Positions 1 to 7,855 of a DNA stretch of 27,824 bases are shown piece after piece. Under the pieces are notes generated by a model that ran no database searches, was not told the DNA's origin, and was given only the letters and a program-made list of their open reading frames with translations. The stretch is from Bacteroidota bacterium (lineage in GTDB: Bacteria; Bacteroidota; Bacteroidia; Bacteroidales; Dysgonomonadaceae), in contig JAEZZZ010000114.1 in the NCBI GenBank assembly GCA_023418255.1, forward strand, positions 1 to 27,824. The letters run 5' to 3'. Both the position numbers and the translations under genes were made by a program. How positions within the stretch are numbered: position 1 is the stretch's first letter; every line of letters starts with the position of its first letter.

Positions 1-1233
1 GTATTGGTCGGGCACATTTCGGTATTGAATGGCGAGCGCAAAGTTTTTTATATCGACCTTTTCGATGGTAGAGTCGTTGAGAAGTATCTCTATTTTATCT
101 CCTAACACCTGATTGGCTTCATTCCAAATAACCGGTTCTCCCACGAGATGCAAAACAGAGTCGCGCGATGAATAGTGCATTGAGTCACAAAGGCCTTGCA
201 TCTCGTGGCGATAAAATCGCACATTGCGAAATGCATGTATATCGCGATAAATTGAATCGGACTGCATAATGAGGCTATCGCCATGCAAAAAAAGGCTGTC
301 GCTCTGTGAGTAATCTATCACATAGGCCGAATCGGTGGCCAAACCATATTCGGTTTGTTCGTTATAAAATCCATAATTCCCGTTCAAGATGGCTCTTTTT
401 TCCATATCGTTGAGCAACATATGTCCATAAACTTCTCCTATGCCATTTTGTCGATTATAGTGAATGGTGTCACCGGTGAGAAGTTTTGTGCTGTCTTTGC
501 TAAATATTTCTGAACGATCGTACAGGTGGGCATCATCTGTTGTGGTGTTGTACCAACCACGTGTGGTGTGAATAAATCCGCTGTCGGAACGGATAACCGA
601 AGGACCTAAGATGTCTGCAATCTTTGTTTCGGTGTTATATTTTAACGTGTCCGAAAAAATGGTGTAATCAGGATTAATCAGCTTTACGCTATCGCTGAAA
701 AGGGCCTCTTTACTTTCGGGATTGTATTGTCCCCAAAATGACGTGAGCTCGTTTTTTTCATCCACCAACAAGCCGCCTTCGAAGTAATAGCCAAGATTTT
801 GAAGTCTGTCGTAATTAAGGCTATCGGTAAAAAGCGTGGCATTTTTATCTTCCATTCGGATATTATTTCTCAAACGAGCCAATTGCGTATTTCCATCATA
901 ATGAAGATAGTCGCCATACACAAAAATAGTGTCGCCTTGTTCCATGCGCACATTACTGAACGCTTCAAACGTGTTTGTCTCTTTGTAAAGATAGGCGCTG
1001 TCGCAATACATAAAAGCACCCTCGTGATAAAAAACCACATCATCGATAAATATCTGTGCCTCAAATCCTTCTCGCTTTCGCAACTCACCCGCCTTTTTCA
1101 GCTCCACGTATGTAACGGTATCAGCAGGAAGTTGTTGTGGTAATGACGCAAACATACTCCCTTTTGCCGAAATGGCAAAAAAGAGGGATAGAAAGAAAAC
1201 AACGATTGTGGGCGAATGTGGATTTATTTTCAT
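1..1233 (-). CDS. OstA-like (LptA-family) LPS transport protein, 3' end cut by window
   Basis: The minus frame is open from an ATG at 1233 to the first base, giving 411 codons with no stop, so the C-terminus lies outside the window. The start is followed by a hydrophobic stretch (VVFFLSLFFAISA) that fits a signal peptide. After it the chain consists of repeated short beta-type units rich in Asp, Tyr and Gly (for example FYHEGAFMYCDSAYLY and FSDSVKLINPDYTIFSDTLKY), which is how OstA/LptA-like beta-jellyroll proteins of Bacteroidetes look. From family knowledge such proteins carry lipopolysaccharide across the periplasm. The gene lies 22 bp downstream of the SurA-type gene on the same strand and is probably cotranscribed; SurA-type chaperones assist assembly of outer-membrane proteins including the LPS translocon, so the pairing makes sense. 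Family assignment is by eye. Confidence 0.8.
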   Translation of the reverse strand, partial: MKINPHSPTIVVFFLSLFFAISAKGSMFASLPQQLPADTVTYVELKKAGELRKREGFEAQIFIDDVVFYHEGAFMYCDSAYLYKETNTFEAFSNVRMEQGDTIFVYGDYLHYDGNTQLARLRNNIRMEDKNATLFTDSLNYDRLQNLGYYFEGGLLVDEKNELTSFWGQYNPESKEALFSDSVKLINPDYTIFSDTLKYNTETKIADILGPSVIRSDSGFIHTTRGWYNTTTDDAHLYDRSEIFSKDSTKLLTGDTIHYNRQNGIGEVYGHMLLNDMEKRAILNGNYGFYNEQTEYGLATDSAYVIDYSQSDSLFLHGDSLIMQSDSIYRDIHAFRNVRFYRHEMQGLCDSMHYSSRDSVLHLVGEPVIWNEANQVLGDKIEILLNDSTIEKVDIKNFALAIQYRNVPDQY

Positions 1234-1255
1234 ATTGTTTTGCAAGGACGTACAC

Positions 1256-2620
1256 CTACTTCAACCATCCTTTGTATTTAAAATCGCAGCCTCTCCATGC
1301 CGGGTCGATCCGGACATATGTTTTCTGTATTTTTTCATGTATCCATTCATCCATCAACTCATTTCGTTTGGCATTTTCGGCTTTTTCTTTTATAATTTGA
1401 TAATCGCTGTTGATGTTGGCTTTGTGTCCCTCGTTGCGATGTGTGATTTTTACGATGGCAGTCACTTTTCGTCCCTTGTCGTTTGTCATCACAAAAGGCT
1501 TCGAAATCTCTCCCACGTTCATTCCTCCCACTTCGCGTGCAATATCAGGATTGAGTTCACTCAATTCAAAACGTGGCGTGCCATAGTTTCTCTCCGAGCG
1601 GTGGTTTACCATAATTCCTTTATTATTGCGCGTATCCTTATCATAGGATAGGAACGTGGCACCTTCATCAAACGAAAACTCTGTGTTTACAATTTTTGTT
1701 CGAATGGAATCGAGACGTATCAATGCCGTATCCAACGATTCTTGTGGCACTTTCGGCTTCAAAAGGATATGTCTAAAATTGGCTCTGTCGCCACGGCTCT
1801 CAATCAACTGAATGATATGGTATCCAAATTCGCTTTCCACAACGTTTGAGACTTTTTTAGGATCGCGAAGCGAAAATGCTACATTGGCAAAATTGGGATC
1901 GAGCGTAGCGCGCGACATGAATCCTAACTCTCCACCACGCACTGCTGTATTGTCTTCTGAATAGAGCAGCGCAAGCGTTTGGAACTCTTTTTCTCCCCTG
2001 TTGATTTGGTCGGTAAACTCCCTAAGTCGGGTTTTCACTTTGTCGATTTCAGCCAACGGGATTTTTGGCTCCACCGTAATAATCTGCAATTCCAAAGTGG
2101 TGGGAATAAATGGCAAACTATCTTGTGGTAAATCGTTGTAATACTTACGAATCTCGGACGGTGTGAGGTTTACATTTGAAAAATGTTTTTCGCGCACCCC
2201 ATCTCTAAGCTGTTGTTCGACAAGGCTGTTGCGCAAATCTTCGCGTATTTCTGTGATATTTTTCCCCCAATACTCTTCCATTCGCTCCACCGAACCCACA
2301 GAGGCTATATATTGATTCATATAAAATTCCAACTGTCGGTTGATGTCGGCATCTTTTACCTGAATGCTGTCGAGCTTTGCTTGATCGAGAAAAAGCTTGT
2401 TAATGGCAATTTGCTCGGGAATGAAACAGTATGGATCACCCTCGATACGCTGATTTTGTATAAGCAATTCCTTGCGATATTCTTCCACTTCCGATTTTAA
2501 AATGGCTTCGTCACCTACCACCCACACAATTTCGTCGATGAGGCGTTCTTGCGAAGCAATATTCTGATTCACAGCAAATAGTGTTGCCACAAAAAGGATT
2601 CCTTTGATAAAGAGTTTCAT
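1256..2620 (-). CDS. surA: SurA-type peptidylprolyl isomerase / periplasmic chaperone
   Basis: The protein has 454 residues from the ATG at 2620. That start is preferred over an upstream in-frame TTG at 2683 and ATG at 2644 because MKLFIKGILFVATLF then forms a clean signal peptide with cleavage after IAS (residue 23). An N-terminal SurA-like helical domain (about 25-165) is followed by two parvulin domains: about 175-273, with SEDNTAVRGGELGFMSR and SEFGYHIIQL, and about 283-395, which is more divergent (NKGIMVN in place of the GGELG motif). A short C-terminal tail ends CDFKYKGWLK. Parvulins catalyse cis-trans isomerisation of prolyl bonds; SurA escorts unfolded outer-membrane proteins through the periplasm. 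The second domain may be catalytically weak. The OstA-like gene follows by 22 bp. Confidence 0.88.
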   Translation of the reverse strand: MKLFIKGILFVATLFAVNQNIASQERLIDEIVWVVGDEAILKSEVEEYRKELLIQNQRIEGDPYCFIPEQIAINKLFLDQAKLDSIQVKDADINRQLEFYMNQYIASVGSVERMEEYWGKNITEIREDLRNSLVEQQLRDGVREKHFSNVNLTPSEIRKYYNDLPQDSLPFIPTTLELQIITVEPKIPLAEIDKVKTRLREFTDQINRGEKEFQTLALLYSEDNTAVRGGELGFMSRATLDPNFANVAFSLRDPKKVSNVVESEFGYHIIQLIESRGDRANFRHILLKPKVPQESLDTALIRLDSIRTKIVNTEFSFDEGATFLSYDKDTRNNKGIMVNHRSERNYGTPRFELSELNPDIAREVGGMNVGEISKPFVMTNDKGRKVTAIVKITHRNEGHKANINSDYQIIKEKAENAKRNELMDEWIHEKIQKTYVRIDPAWRGCDFKYKGWLK

Positions 2621-2652
2621 TTTCGATTGTTCGTTTTTATGCATATTGGGTG

Positions 2653-2684
2653 TAAAATTAGTGATAATAGCTTTATCTGCCAAC
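2653..2684 (-). promoter_or_regulatory. Possible promoter of the surA-ostA pair
   Basis: On the minus strand GTTG, 20 bases, then TAATTTTA resembles the Bacteroidetes -33/-7 pattern (TTTG, 19-21 bases, TAnnTTTG) with one mismatch in each box. It would start transcription about 30 bases before the ATG at 2620, downstream of the alternative TTG start, which agrees with the chosen start. Confidence 0.3.
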
Positions 2685-2777
2685 TCATGGAGTATTAAAA
2701 GTAGTTATAAAGCAACAAGAAGGGGTTAATTGGACAATGCAACGTGTCTTTTGGGCGAAAAAAGAGGTATCTATAAG

Positions 2778-2810
2778 AATCAAAGCCGTTGCTCTGCAAC
2801 GGCTTTGATT
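2778..2810 (-). terminator. Hairpin terminator after ppdK
   Basis: A perfect 15-bp inverted repeat (AATCAAAGCCGTTGC and its complement) with a 3-nt loop lies 50 bp beyond the ppdK stop on the minus strand. A T-run follows only about 15 nt later, so it is not a textbook intrinsic terminator, but its length and position point to transcription end or 3' stabilisation. Confidence 0.6.
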
Positions 2811-2859
2811 CCATATATGTCAATCTATCTCAACCTTGTTAGTTGAAGAAGGTGATGTT

Positions 2860-5580
2860 CTACCCCTCAATAGCCGCTTGTGCTGCCGCAAGTCTGGCAA
2901 TAGGCACACGGAACGGCGAGCAAGAAACATAGTTGAGTCCTACGCTGTGGCAGAATTTCACAGAAGAAGGTTCGCCCCCATGTTCGCCGCAAATACCGCA
3001 TTTTAATGTAGGATCTACTTCGCGTCCTTTCACCGTAGCCATTCTAACGAGCTGTCCCACACCATTTTGGTCAAGCACCGCAAAGGGGTCTTGCTTCAAA
3101 ATACCTTTGCTGATATACATAGGCAAGAATTTTGCTACATCATCGCGGCTATAGCCAAAAGTCATCTGCGTAAGGTCGTTCGTTCCGAACGAGAAGAAGT
3201 TCGCTTCTTCGGCAATTTTATGAGCGGTGAGTGCGGCACGCGGAATTTCAATCATTGTTCCAATCTTATACTCTATGGAATCGCTAAACTCCGAGAATAC
3301 CTTTTGAATGGTTGTTTCGATGATATTCTTTTGTGCTTTAAATTCGTGCACAATACCCGTGAGAGGCACCATAATTTCCGGGATGGCCTTAATACCTTCT
3401 TTTTTCAGTTCCAAAGCGGCCTCAATGATGGCACGTGTCTGCATTTCCGTGATTTCAGGATAGAGGTTTCCAAGACGGCAACCACGCAATCCCAACATTG
3501 GATTGGCTTCAAGAAGTCCTTCCACTCGGTCGTGAATCTCTTTGAATGGGATACCCATTACCTGCGCCATCTCTTCTTGTCCTTTTTCGTCGTGGGGAAC
3601 AAACTCATGCAAGGGCGGGTCTAACAGGCGCACTGTTACCGGGAATCCATCCATTGCGGAAAATATTCCTTTGAAGTCGGCTTTTTGCAGCGGAAGAAGT
3701 TTGAACAGTGCCTTCCGTCGTCCATCCTCATCTTTGGCAAGAATCATTTCGCGCATCGGTACAATTTTATCTTCTTCGAAGAACATATGTTCCGTACGGC
3801 ACAATCCAATTCCTTTTGCACCAAAGTTGCGAGCAGCTTTTGCATCGCGAGGTGTATCGGCATTTGTGCGAACATCCATACGGGTGTATTTATCGGCGAG
3901 TGACATCAATTCGGCAAAGTCGTCACCAAAATCGGCATCTTGTGTCTCAATCTCTCCGGCATAGACATTCCCGGTAGTTCCATCAAGAGAAATCCAATCG
4001 CCCTGTTTCAGTTCTTTTCCGTTGATGGTCATTGAGCGCGTTTTATAATCTATAATCAAGTTGTTGGCTGCGGAAACACAGCATTTGCCCATACCTCTCG
4101 CCACAACCGCTGCATGTGATGTCATCCCGCCGCGTGCGGTGAGGATGCCTTGTGCCACATTCATTCCGCGCAAGTCTTCGGGTGATGTTTCAATACGGCA
4201 GAGAATCACTTTTTTGCCCTCGTTGCTCCACTCTTCTGCTTCGTCAGCATGAAAAACAATTTGTCCTGCCGCAGCACCGGGTGATGCAGGCAAACCATGT
4301 GTTAAAGGCGTTGCGGCGGCCAATGCTTTTTTATCGAAAATGGGGTGAAGCAATTCATCCAACTTCTCCGCTTCGCAACGTTTCAAAGCTGTTTTTTCGT
4401 CGATATATCCTTCGTGAAGCATATCAATGGCAATTTTCACCATAGCGGCACCGGTACGTTTTCCGTTGCGTGTTTGCAAAATCCACAGTTTACCGTCTTG
4501 AATGGTAAACTCCAAGTCTTGCATGTCTTTAAAGTAGTCTTCCAACTTTTGTTGCAGGTCAATAAGTTCTTTTGCACAAGCGGGCATCGCTTCTTCGAGA
4601 GATGGGAACTTGGCTGCTCGCTCCGCTTCGGAAATCCCTTGCATTTTTGCCCAACGCTTTGAGCCTTCCAATGTGATTTGTTGAGGTGTACGCACGCCGG
4701 CAACCACGTCTTCTCCTTGTGCATCAATGAGGTATTCTCCATTGAATATATTTTCGCCTGTGGCGGCATCGCGTGTGAAGGCAACACCAGTGGCGGATGT
4801 TTTTCCCATGTTTCCATAGACCATGGCTTGTACGTTTACGGCCGTTCCCCACTCTTCGGGGAAATTGTTCATCTTACGATAGAGAATGGCACGCTCGTTC
4901 ATCCAACTGTCAAAAACAGCACAGATAGCACCCCAGAGCTGATCCCATGGATTTACCGGGAAGTCATTTCCTGTGCGTTCCTTAACAGCCGTTTTAAAAC
5001 GCTTAACAAGTTCTTTCAAATCATCCACCGTAAATTCGGTGTCCAAAGTGATGCCTTTGGCTTCTTTCATGTTTTCCATGATCTCTTCGAAGGGGTCGAT
5101 GTCTTCTTTGCTTTCCGGTTTCATGCCTAGTACCACATCTCCGTACATTTGTACGAAACGGCGGTAAGAGTCCCAAGCAAAACGTTCGTTGCCCGATTTT
5201 TTTGCAATGCCTTCAACGGCATCATCATTCAATCCAAGATTGAGGACGGTGTCCATCATACCCGGCATCGAAACTCGCGCGCCGGAACGAACGGATACCA
5301 AACAGGGATTGTTTTTGTCGCCAAACTTCGTGTTGGTCTGTTCTTCGATCTGCGCGATGGCACTCTCTACTTCGTCTTTTAAAACGCGAGTCACATACTC
5401 CTTACCAAGTTTGTTGTATTCCGCACAGACTTCGGTAGTGATGGTGAATCCGGGGGGAACCGGCACACCGATTAAATTCATTTCCGCTAAATTAGCTCCT
5501 TTGCCGCCCAGCAGATTTTTCATATCGGCGCGACCTTCAGCTGCTCCATTTCCAAATGTGTAAACTCTCTTTTTTTCCAT
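2860..5580 (-). CDS. ppdK: Pyruvate, phosphate dikinase
   Basis: The 906-residue length is usual for bacterial PPDK. It interconverts ATP, phosphate and pyruvate with AMP, pyrophosphate and PEP; in anaerobes it often works in the ATP-forming glycolytic direction or in gluconeogenesis. Visible parts in order: the ATP-grasp-like N-terminal domain (GGKGANLAEM at 25-34, SVRSGARVSMPGMMDTVLN at 96-114), the swivelling phosphohistidine domain with GGMTSHAAVVARG and the catalytic His489, and the C-terminal PEP/pyruvate barrel with GLCRTEHMF (592-600), GTMIEIPRAAL, FGTNDLTQMTFGYSRDD and the acid/base Cys864 in CGICGEHGG. All key residues are intact. It is monocistronic: a hairpin follows it and about 190 bp of AT-rich DNA precedes it. 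Confidence 0.97.
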   Translation of the reverse strand: MEKKRVYTFGNGAAEGRADMKNLLGGKGANLAEMNLIGVPVPPGFTITTEVCAEYNKLGKEYVTRVLKDEVESAIAQIEEQTNTKFGDKNNPCLVSVRSGARVSMPGMMDTVLNLGLNDDAVEGIAKKSGNERFAWDSYRRFVQMYGDVVLGMKPESKEDIDPFEEIMENMKEAKGITLDTEFTVDDLKELVKRFKTAVKERTGNDFPVNPWDQLWGAICAVFDSWMNERAILYRKMNNFPEEWGTAVNVQAMVYGNMGKTSATGVAFTRDAATGENIFNGEYLIDAQGEDVVAGVRTPQQITLEGSKRWAKMQGISEAERAAKFPSLEEAMPACAKELIDLQQKLEDYFKDMQDLEFTIQDGKLWILQTRNGKRTGAAMVKIAIDMLHEGYIDEKTALKRCEAEKLDELLHPIFDKKALAAATPLTHGLPASPGAAAGQIVFHADEAEEWSNEGKKVILCRIETSPEDLRGMNVAQGILTARGGMTSHAAVVARGMGKCCVSAANNLIIDYKTRSMTINGKELKQGDWISLDGTTGNVYAGEIETQDADFGDDFAELMSLADKYTRMDVRTNADTPRDAKAARNFGAKGIGLCRTEHMFFEEDKIVPMREMILAKDEDGRRKALFKLLPLQKADFKGIFSAMDGFPVTVRLLDPPLHEFVPHDEKGQEEMAQVMGIPFKEIHDRVEGLLEANPMLGLRGCRLGNLYPEITEMQTRAIIEAALELKKEGIKAIPEIMVPLTGIVHEFKAQKNIIETTIQKVFSEFSDSIEYKIGTMIEIPRAALTAHKIAEEANFFSFGTNDLTQMTFGYSRDDVAKFLPMYISKGILKQDPFAVLDQNGVGQLVRMATVKGREVDPTLKCGICGEHGGEPSSVKFCHSVGLNYVSCSPFRVPIARLAAAQAAIEG

Positions 5581-5697
5581 TTGTCATTAAAAAATTATTA
5601 TGATATTGATAATTATATTTTGTGGTTTTATTTTTGATTTACTCTAAAAAAATCTTTCTCTTATGCCATATATGAGCTTTGCGATAAAAGATGTGAA

Positions 5698-5705
5698 CAA
5701 AGATA
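5698..5705 (-). promoter_or_regulatory. -7 box candidate for ppdK
   Basis: TATCTTTG on the minus strand matches TAnnTTTG exactly; no good -33 TTTG is found 19-21 bases upstream. It would give a leader of about 110 nt before the ppdK ATG. The intervening AT-rich DNA shows no clear hairpin. Confidence 0.35.
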
Positions 5706-5767
5706 ATCATTTTCAGGATAAATTACGCATTTAATATATTGTTTTTTCATAACTTATCCTATTTATT

Positions 5768-6610
5768 CTATTTTTCTCCTTCGTCTTTCATCAATTGTCT
5801 CGGCATCTCTATTTCAGATATTTTTTCCGGCACAGTGGTTGCCGAGTGTTTGATACTGTCCGCCCCCAAAGCGATGTTGTAAAGCAGGATATGGGTATTT
5901 CCCACCGGTCGGTTGAGATGCACAAAACCGCACAATTCACGAATGGTGTCTTTGTCGATGTATTTTGATGCCGAAATGTGATAGTTTCTATTCTCGGTAA
6001 TGGCGATGGTTTTATAGATAGTGGTATCGCCATATTCTAACACCAATAAGGAGCGTAATATCGGCAGTGTATCGGAGGGCATTCCGATAACATTAAACGA
6101 AAATGCAAACGTGCTATCGGGAATGCGCTCAACAATTTGACCGGAATCTAAACGAAACCTTAAATTATTAAACACGCCCGATGCAAACGAATGTGTCGTG
6201 GGAATATAGGATTCCGAAAAGACCCGCTGCCTCATCTCTTGTTCTTGTTCACGCCAGGAGTTTAACTTTTTCTCAATGTGTTGCATCTCCTTTTGTATGC
6301 GTGACTTCACGGAATCATTTATTTTAAGATAGATGGAAATATTGTCAGAGTACCATGCCAGCGAAGTATCCCAATCGGCTTGCGTTATGTGATGCTTTTT
6401 AAATACTTCATGGATGTAGGCCTCTTTCTTTTCCGGTGTGTCAAATTGATGATAATCGTTCTCAATAGTCGCCTCGGCAATATATACATCATACATCACC
6501 TGCTCCATTTTTTTTCTGCTCAACACGGTTTTGTCTCTATCCTGACAAGAAGGCATTACCATGGTCAAGCTCATAAAAACGAGAAGATATGCAACAATTT
6601 TATGTTTCAC
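5768..6610 (-). CDS. DUF4296 domain lipoprotein
   Basis: A 280-residue protein starts MKHKIVAYLLVFMSLTMVMPSC; the hydrophobic segment ending in Cys22 is a signal peptidase II lipobox, so the mature protein should be lipid-anchored. Residues about 26-115 (RKKMEQVMYDVYIAEATI through the KKHHIT and WYSDN region) match my recollection of DUF4296, a helical domain of unknown function in Bacteroidetes lipoproteins. The rest is beta-rich and unrecognised. Its start overlaps the end of lspA by 11 bp, indicating translational coupling. It is therefore made together with the peptidase that should process it. The precise function is unknown. Confidence 0.8.
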   Translation of the reverse strand: MKHKIVAYLLVFMSLTMVMPSCQDRDKTVLSRKKMEQVMYDVYIAEATIENDYHQFDTPEKKEAYIHEVFKKHHITQADWDTSLAWYSDNISIYLKINDSVKSRIQKEMQHIEKKLNSWREQEQEMRQRVFSESYIPTTHSFASGVFNNLRFRLDSGQIVERIPDSTFAFSFNVIGMPSDTLPILRSLLVLEYGDTTIYKTIAITENRNYHISASKYIDKDTIRELCGFVHLNRPVGNTHILLYNIALGADSIKHSATTVPEKISEIEMPRQLMKDEGEK

Positions 6611-7265
6611 GAGGATTTTCTTTGGCCTGTTCGGCTATTTTTAAACGGTTTCTTTCCTTTTCGGAAAGAAGCGAATGCGACAAAGTTTGTCGATAAAAAA
6701 TAAGAATGAGTGCACTCCCCACGGAAATAGCGGCATCGGCAACGTTAAAGATAAATTTGAAGAAGATAACATTTTCTGTGCCATTAGGCAACGTTTTTGT
6801 CCAAATGGGGAAGAAGAACATATCAACCACCTTGCCATGAAACAGGGATGCGTAGCCTTCGCCCCAAGGCACAAACGAGGCGACAAAGCCTTCGTAGCTC
6901 GGCTCAAATATCATGCCGTAAAAGATGCTATCGATGATGTTTCCCGTGGCTCCTGCCAACACCAAAGCGATGCAGGCAATAAAGGGTGTTTTGTAGTTTT
7001 GTTTTACAAGTTTTCTCAAATAGATGATAATAAAGACAGCTGCCACAATGCGAAACAGGGTGAGAAAAAGTTTTCCGCCGGCTTCGATGCCAAATGCCAT
7101 GCCATTATTTTCGACAAAATAGATGCGAAACCAATCGCCGATTACATTAAATTCTTGCCGCAGCGACATGTGTGTCTTAACCCATATTTTCGACAGTTGG
7201 TCGATGAGCAGCACCATGAAGACAACAAAAACGGCTACCAGTCCCTTTTTTGTGGTATTTTTCAT
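6600..7265 (-). CDS. lspA: Lipoprotein signal peptidase (signal peptidase II)
   Basis: From the ATG at 7265 the protein has 221 residues, longer than the roughly 165 of E. coli LspA because of an extra periplasmic segment (about 120-165), as I recall for Bacteroidales orthologues. An upstream in-frame extension to 7370 is rejected because MKNTTKKG leads directly into the first membrane helix (about 8-23). Four membrane segments are visible. The catalytic aspartates are Asp112 in GNIIDSIFYG and Asp177 in FNVADAAISVG; VENNGMAFGI is another family motif. It cleaves the signal peptide of diacylglyceryl-modified prolipoproteins at the inner membrane. It lies 76 bp downstream of the DksA-like gene and overlaps the DUF4296 lipoprotein gene. 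Confidence 0.95.
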   Translation of the reverse strand: MKNTTKKGLVAVFVVFMVLLIDQLSKIWVKTHMSLRQEFNVIGDWFRIYFVENNGMAFGIEAGGKLFLTLFRIVAAVFIIIYLRKLVKQNYKTPFIACIALVLAGATGNIIDSIFYGMIFEPSYEGFVASFVPWGEGYASLFHGKVVDMFFFPIWTKTLPNGTENVIFFKFIFNVADAAISVGSALILIFYRQTLSHSLLSEKERNRLKIAEQAKENPRET

Positions 7266-7341
7266 ATACAACAAATGAATGTGGAAATTGGAATAGGAGA
7301 GACCTCCTTGTGTGTTGATAGCGAAAAAAATGCCCTGTCCA

Positions 7342-7722
7342 TTATTTCCTTTTCTTTTCTTTTGCTTCAATGCTTAGTGTGGCATGCGGCACAGCGCGAA
7401 GACGCTCTTTGGGAATAAGTTTTCCGGTCTCGCGGCATATGCCATACGTGCCATTTTCGATACGAACCAAAGCGGCTTGCAAGTTTTGCACGAACTTCAT
7501 TTGGCGCTGCGCCAGTCGTCCGGCTTCTTCTTTCGATAAAGTCGACGCGCCCTCTTCCATCACTTTGAAGGTAGGCGAAGTATCTACTGTATCGTTTCCA
7601 TCGGCGTTCATCACGGCTGCACGATAATTTTCATATTCCAGTTTAGCTTTTTCAAGCTTTTCGTTGATTATGGCACGAAATTCTTCCAGCTCTTCATCCG
7701 AATATCTTGTCTTTTCTTTCAT
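7342..7722 (-). CDS. DksA/TraR-family protein lacking most zinc-finger cysteines
   Basis: A 126-residue protein from the ATG at 7722; an ATG at 7761 in the same frame would add 13 unconserved-looking residues. The N-terminal half is a charged coiled coil with an acidic tip (DTVDTS at 44-49, like the DxxDxA of DksA). The C-terminal part GTYGICRETGKLIPKERLRAVP is clearly the DksA fold, but of the four zinc-binding cysteines only Cys96 remains; the other positions hold Thr99, Ser117 and Ala120. DksA binds in the RNA polymerase secondary channel and potentiates ppGpp at stable RNA promoters. The loss of the C4 site resembles the cysteine-poor DksA2 type of Pseudomonas. It is first gene of an operon with lspA and the DUF4296 gene. 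Confidence 0.88.
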   Translation of the reverse strand: MKEKTRYSDEELEEFRAIINEKLEKAKLEYENYRAAVMNADGNDTVDTSPTFKVMEEGASTLSKEEAGRLAQRQMKFVQNLQAALVRIENGTYGICRETGKLIPKERLRAVPHATLSIEAKEKKRK

Positions 7723-7824
7723 AATATTATCTGTTTCTTCTTCGTTATAAGAAGTGTTCATAACTTCTTGATGATTATAAATCTATAAAAGATATTTTCT
7801 TTTCTGTTTATATTTTAGTTTTCG

Positions 7825-7855
7825 CAAAGATACACATAAAACAAACAACTTCAAT
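7825..7855 (-). promoter_or_regulatory. Promoter of dksA-like/lspA/DUF4296 operon, overlapping ileS stop
   Basis: On the minus strand ATTG, 19 bases, TATCTTTG: an exact -7 box and three of four bases of the -33 box. The -33 element covers the final codons and stop region of ileS, so the operon can be transcribed independently although it also follows ileS directly. Predicted leader to the ATG at 7722 is about 95-100 nt. Confidence 0.6.

Noticed and set aside
2621..2683. N-terminal extension of SurA from TTG
   Set aside because: It would put 21 polar residues before a clean signal peptide and begin upstream of the likely transcription start.
6675..7418. 247-codon open frame on plus, antisense to lspA
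   Set aside because: It is a shadow of lspA and the dksA-like gene: low-complexity composition, no family match, no promoter, and the minus genes have complete catalytic motifs.
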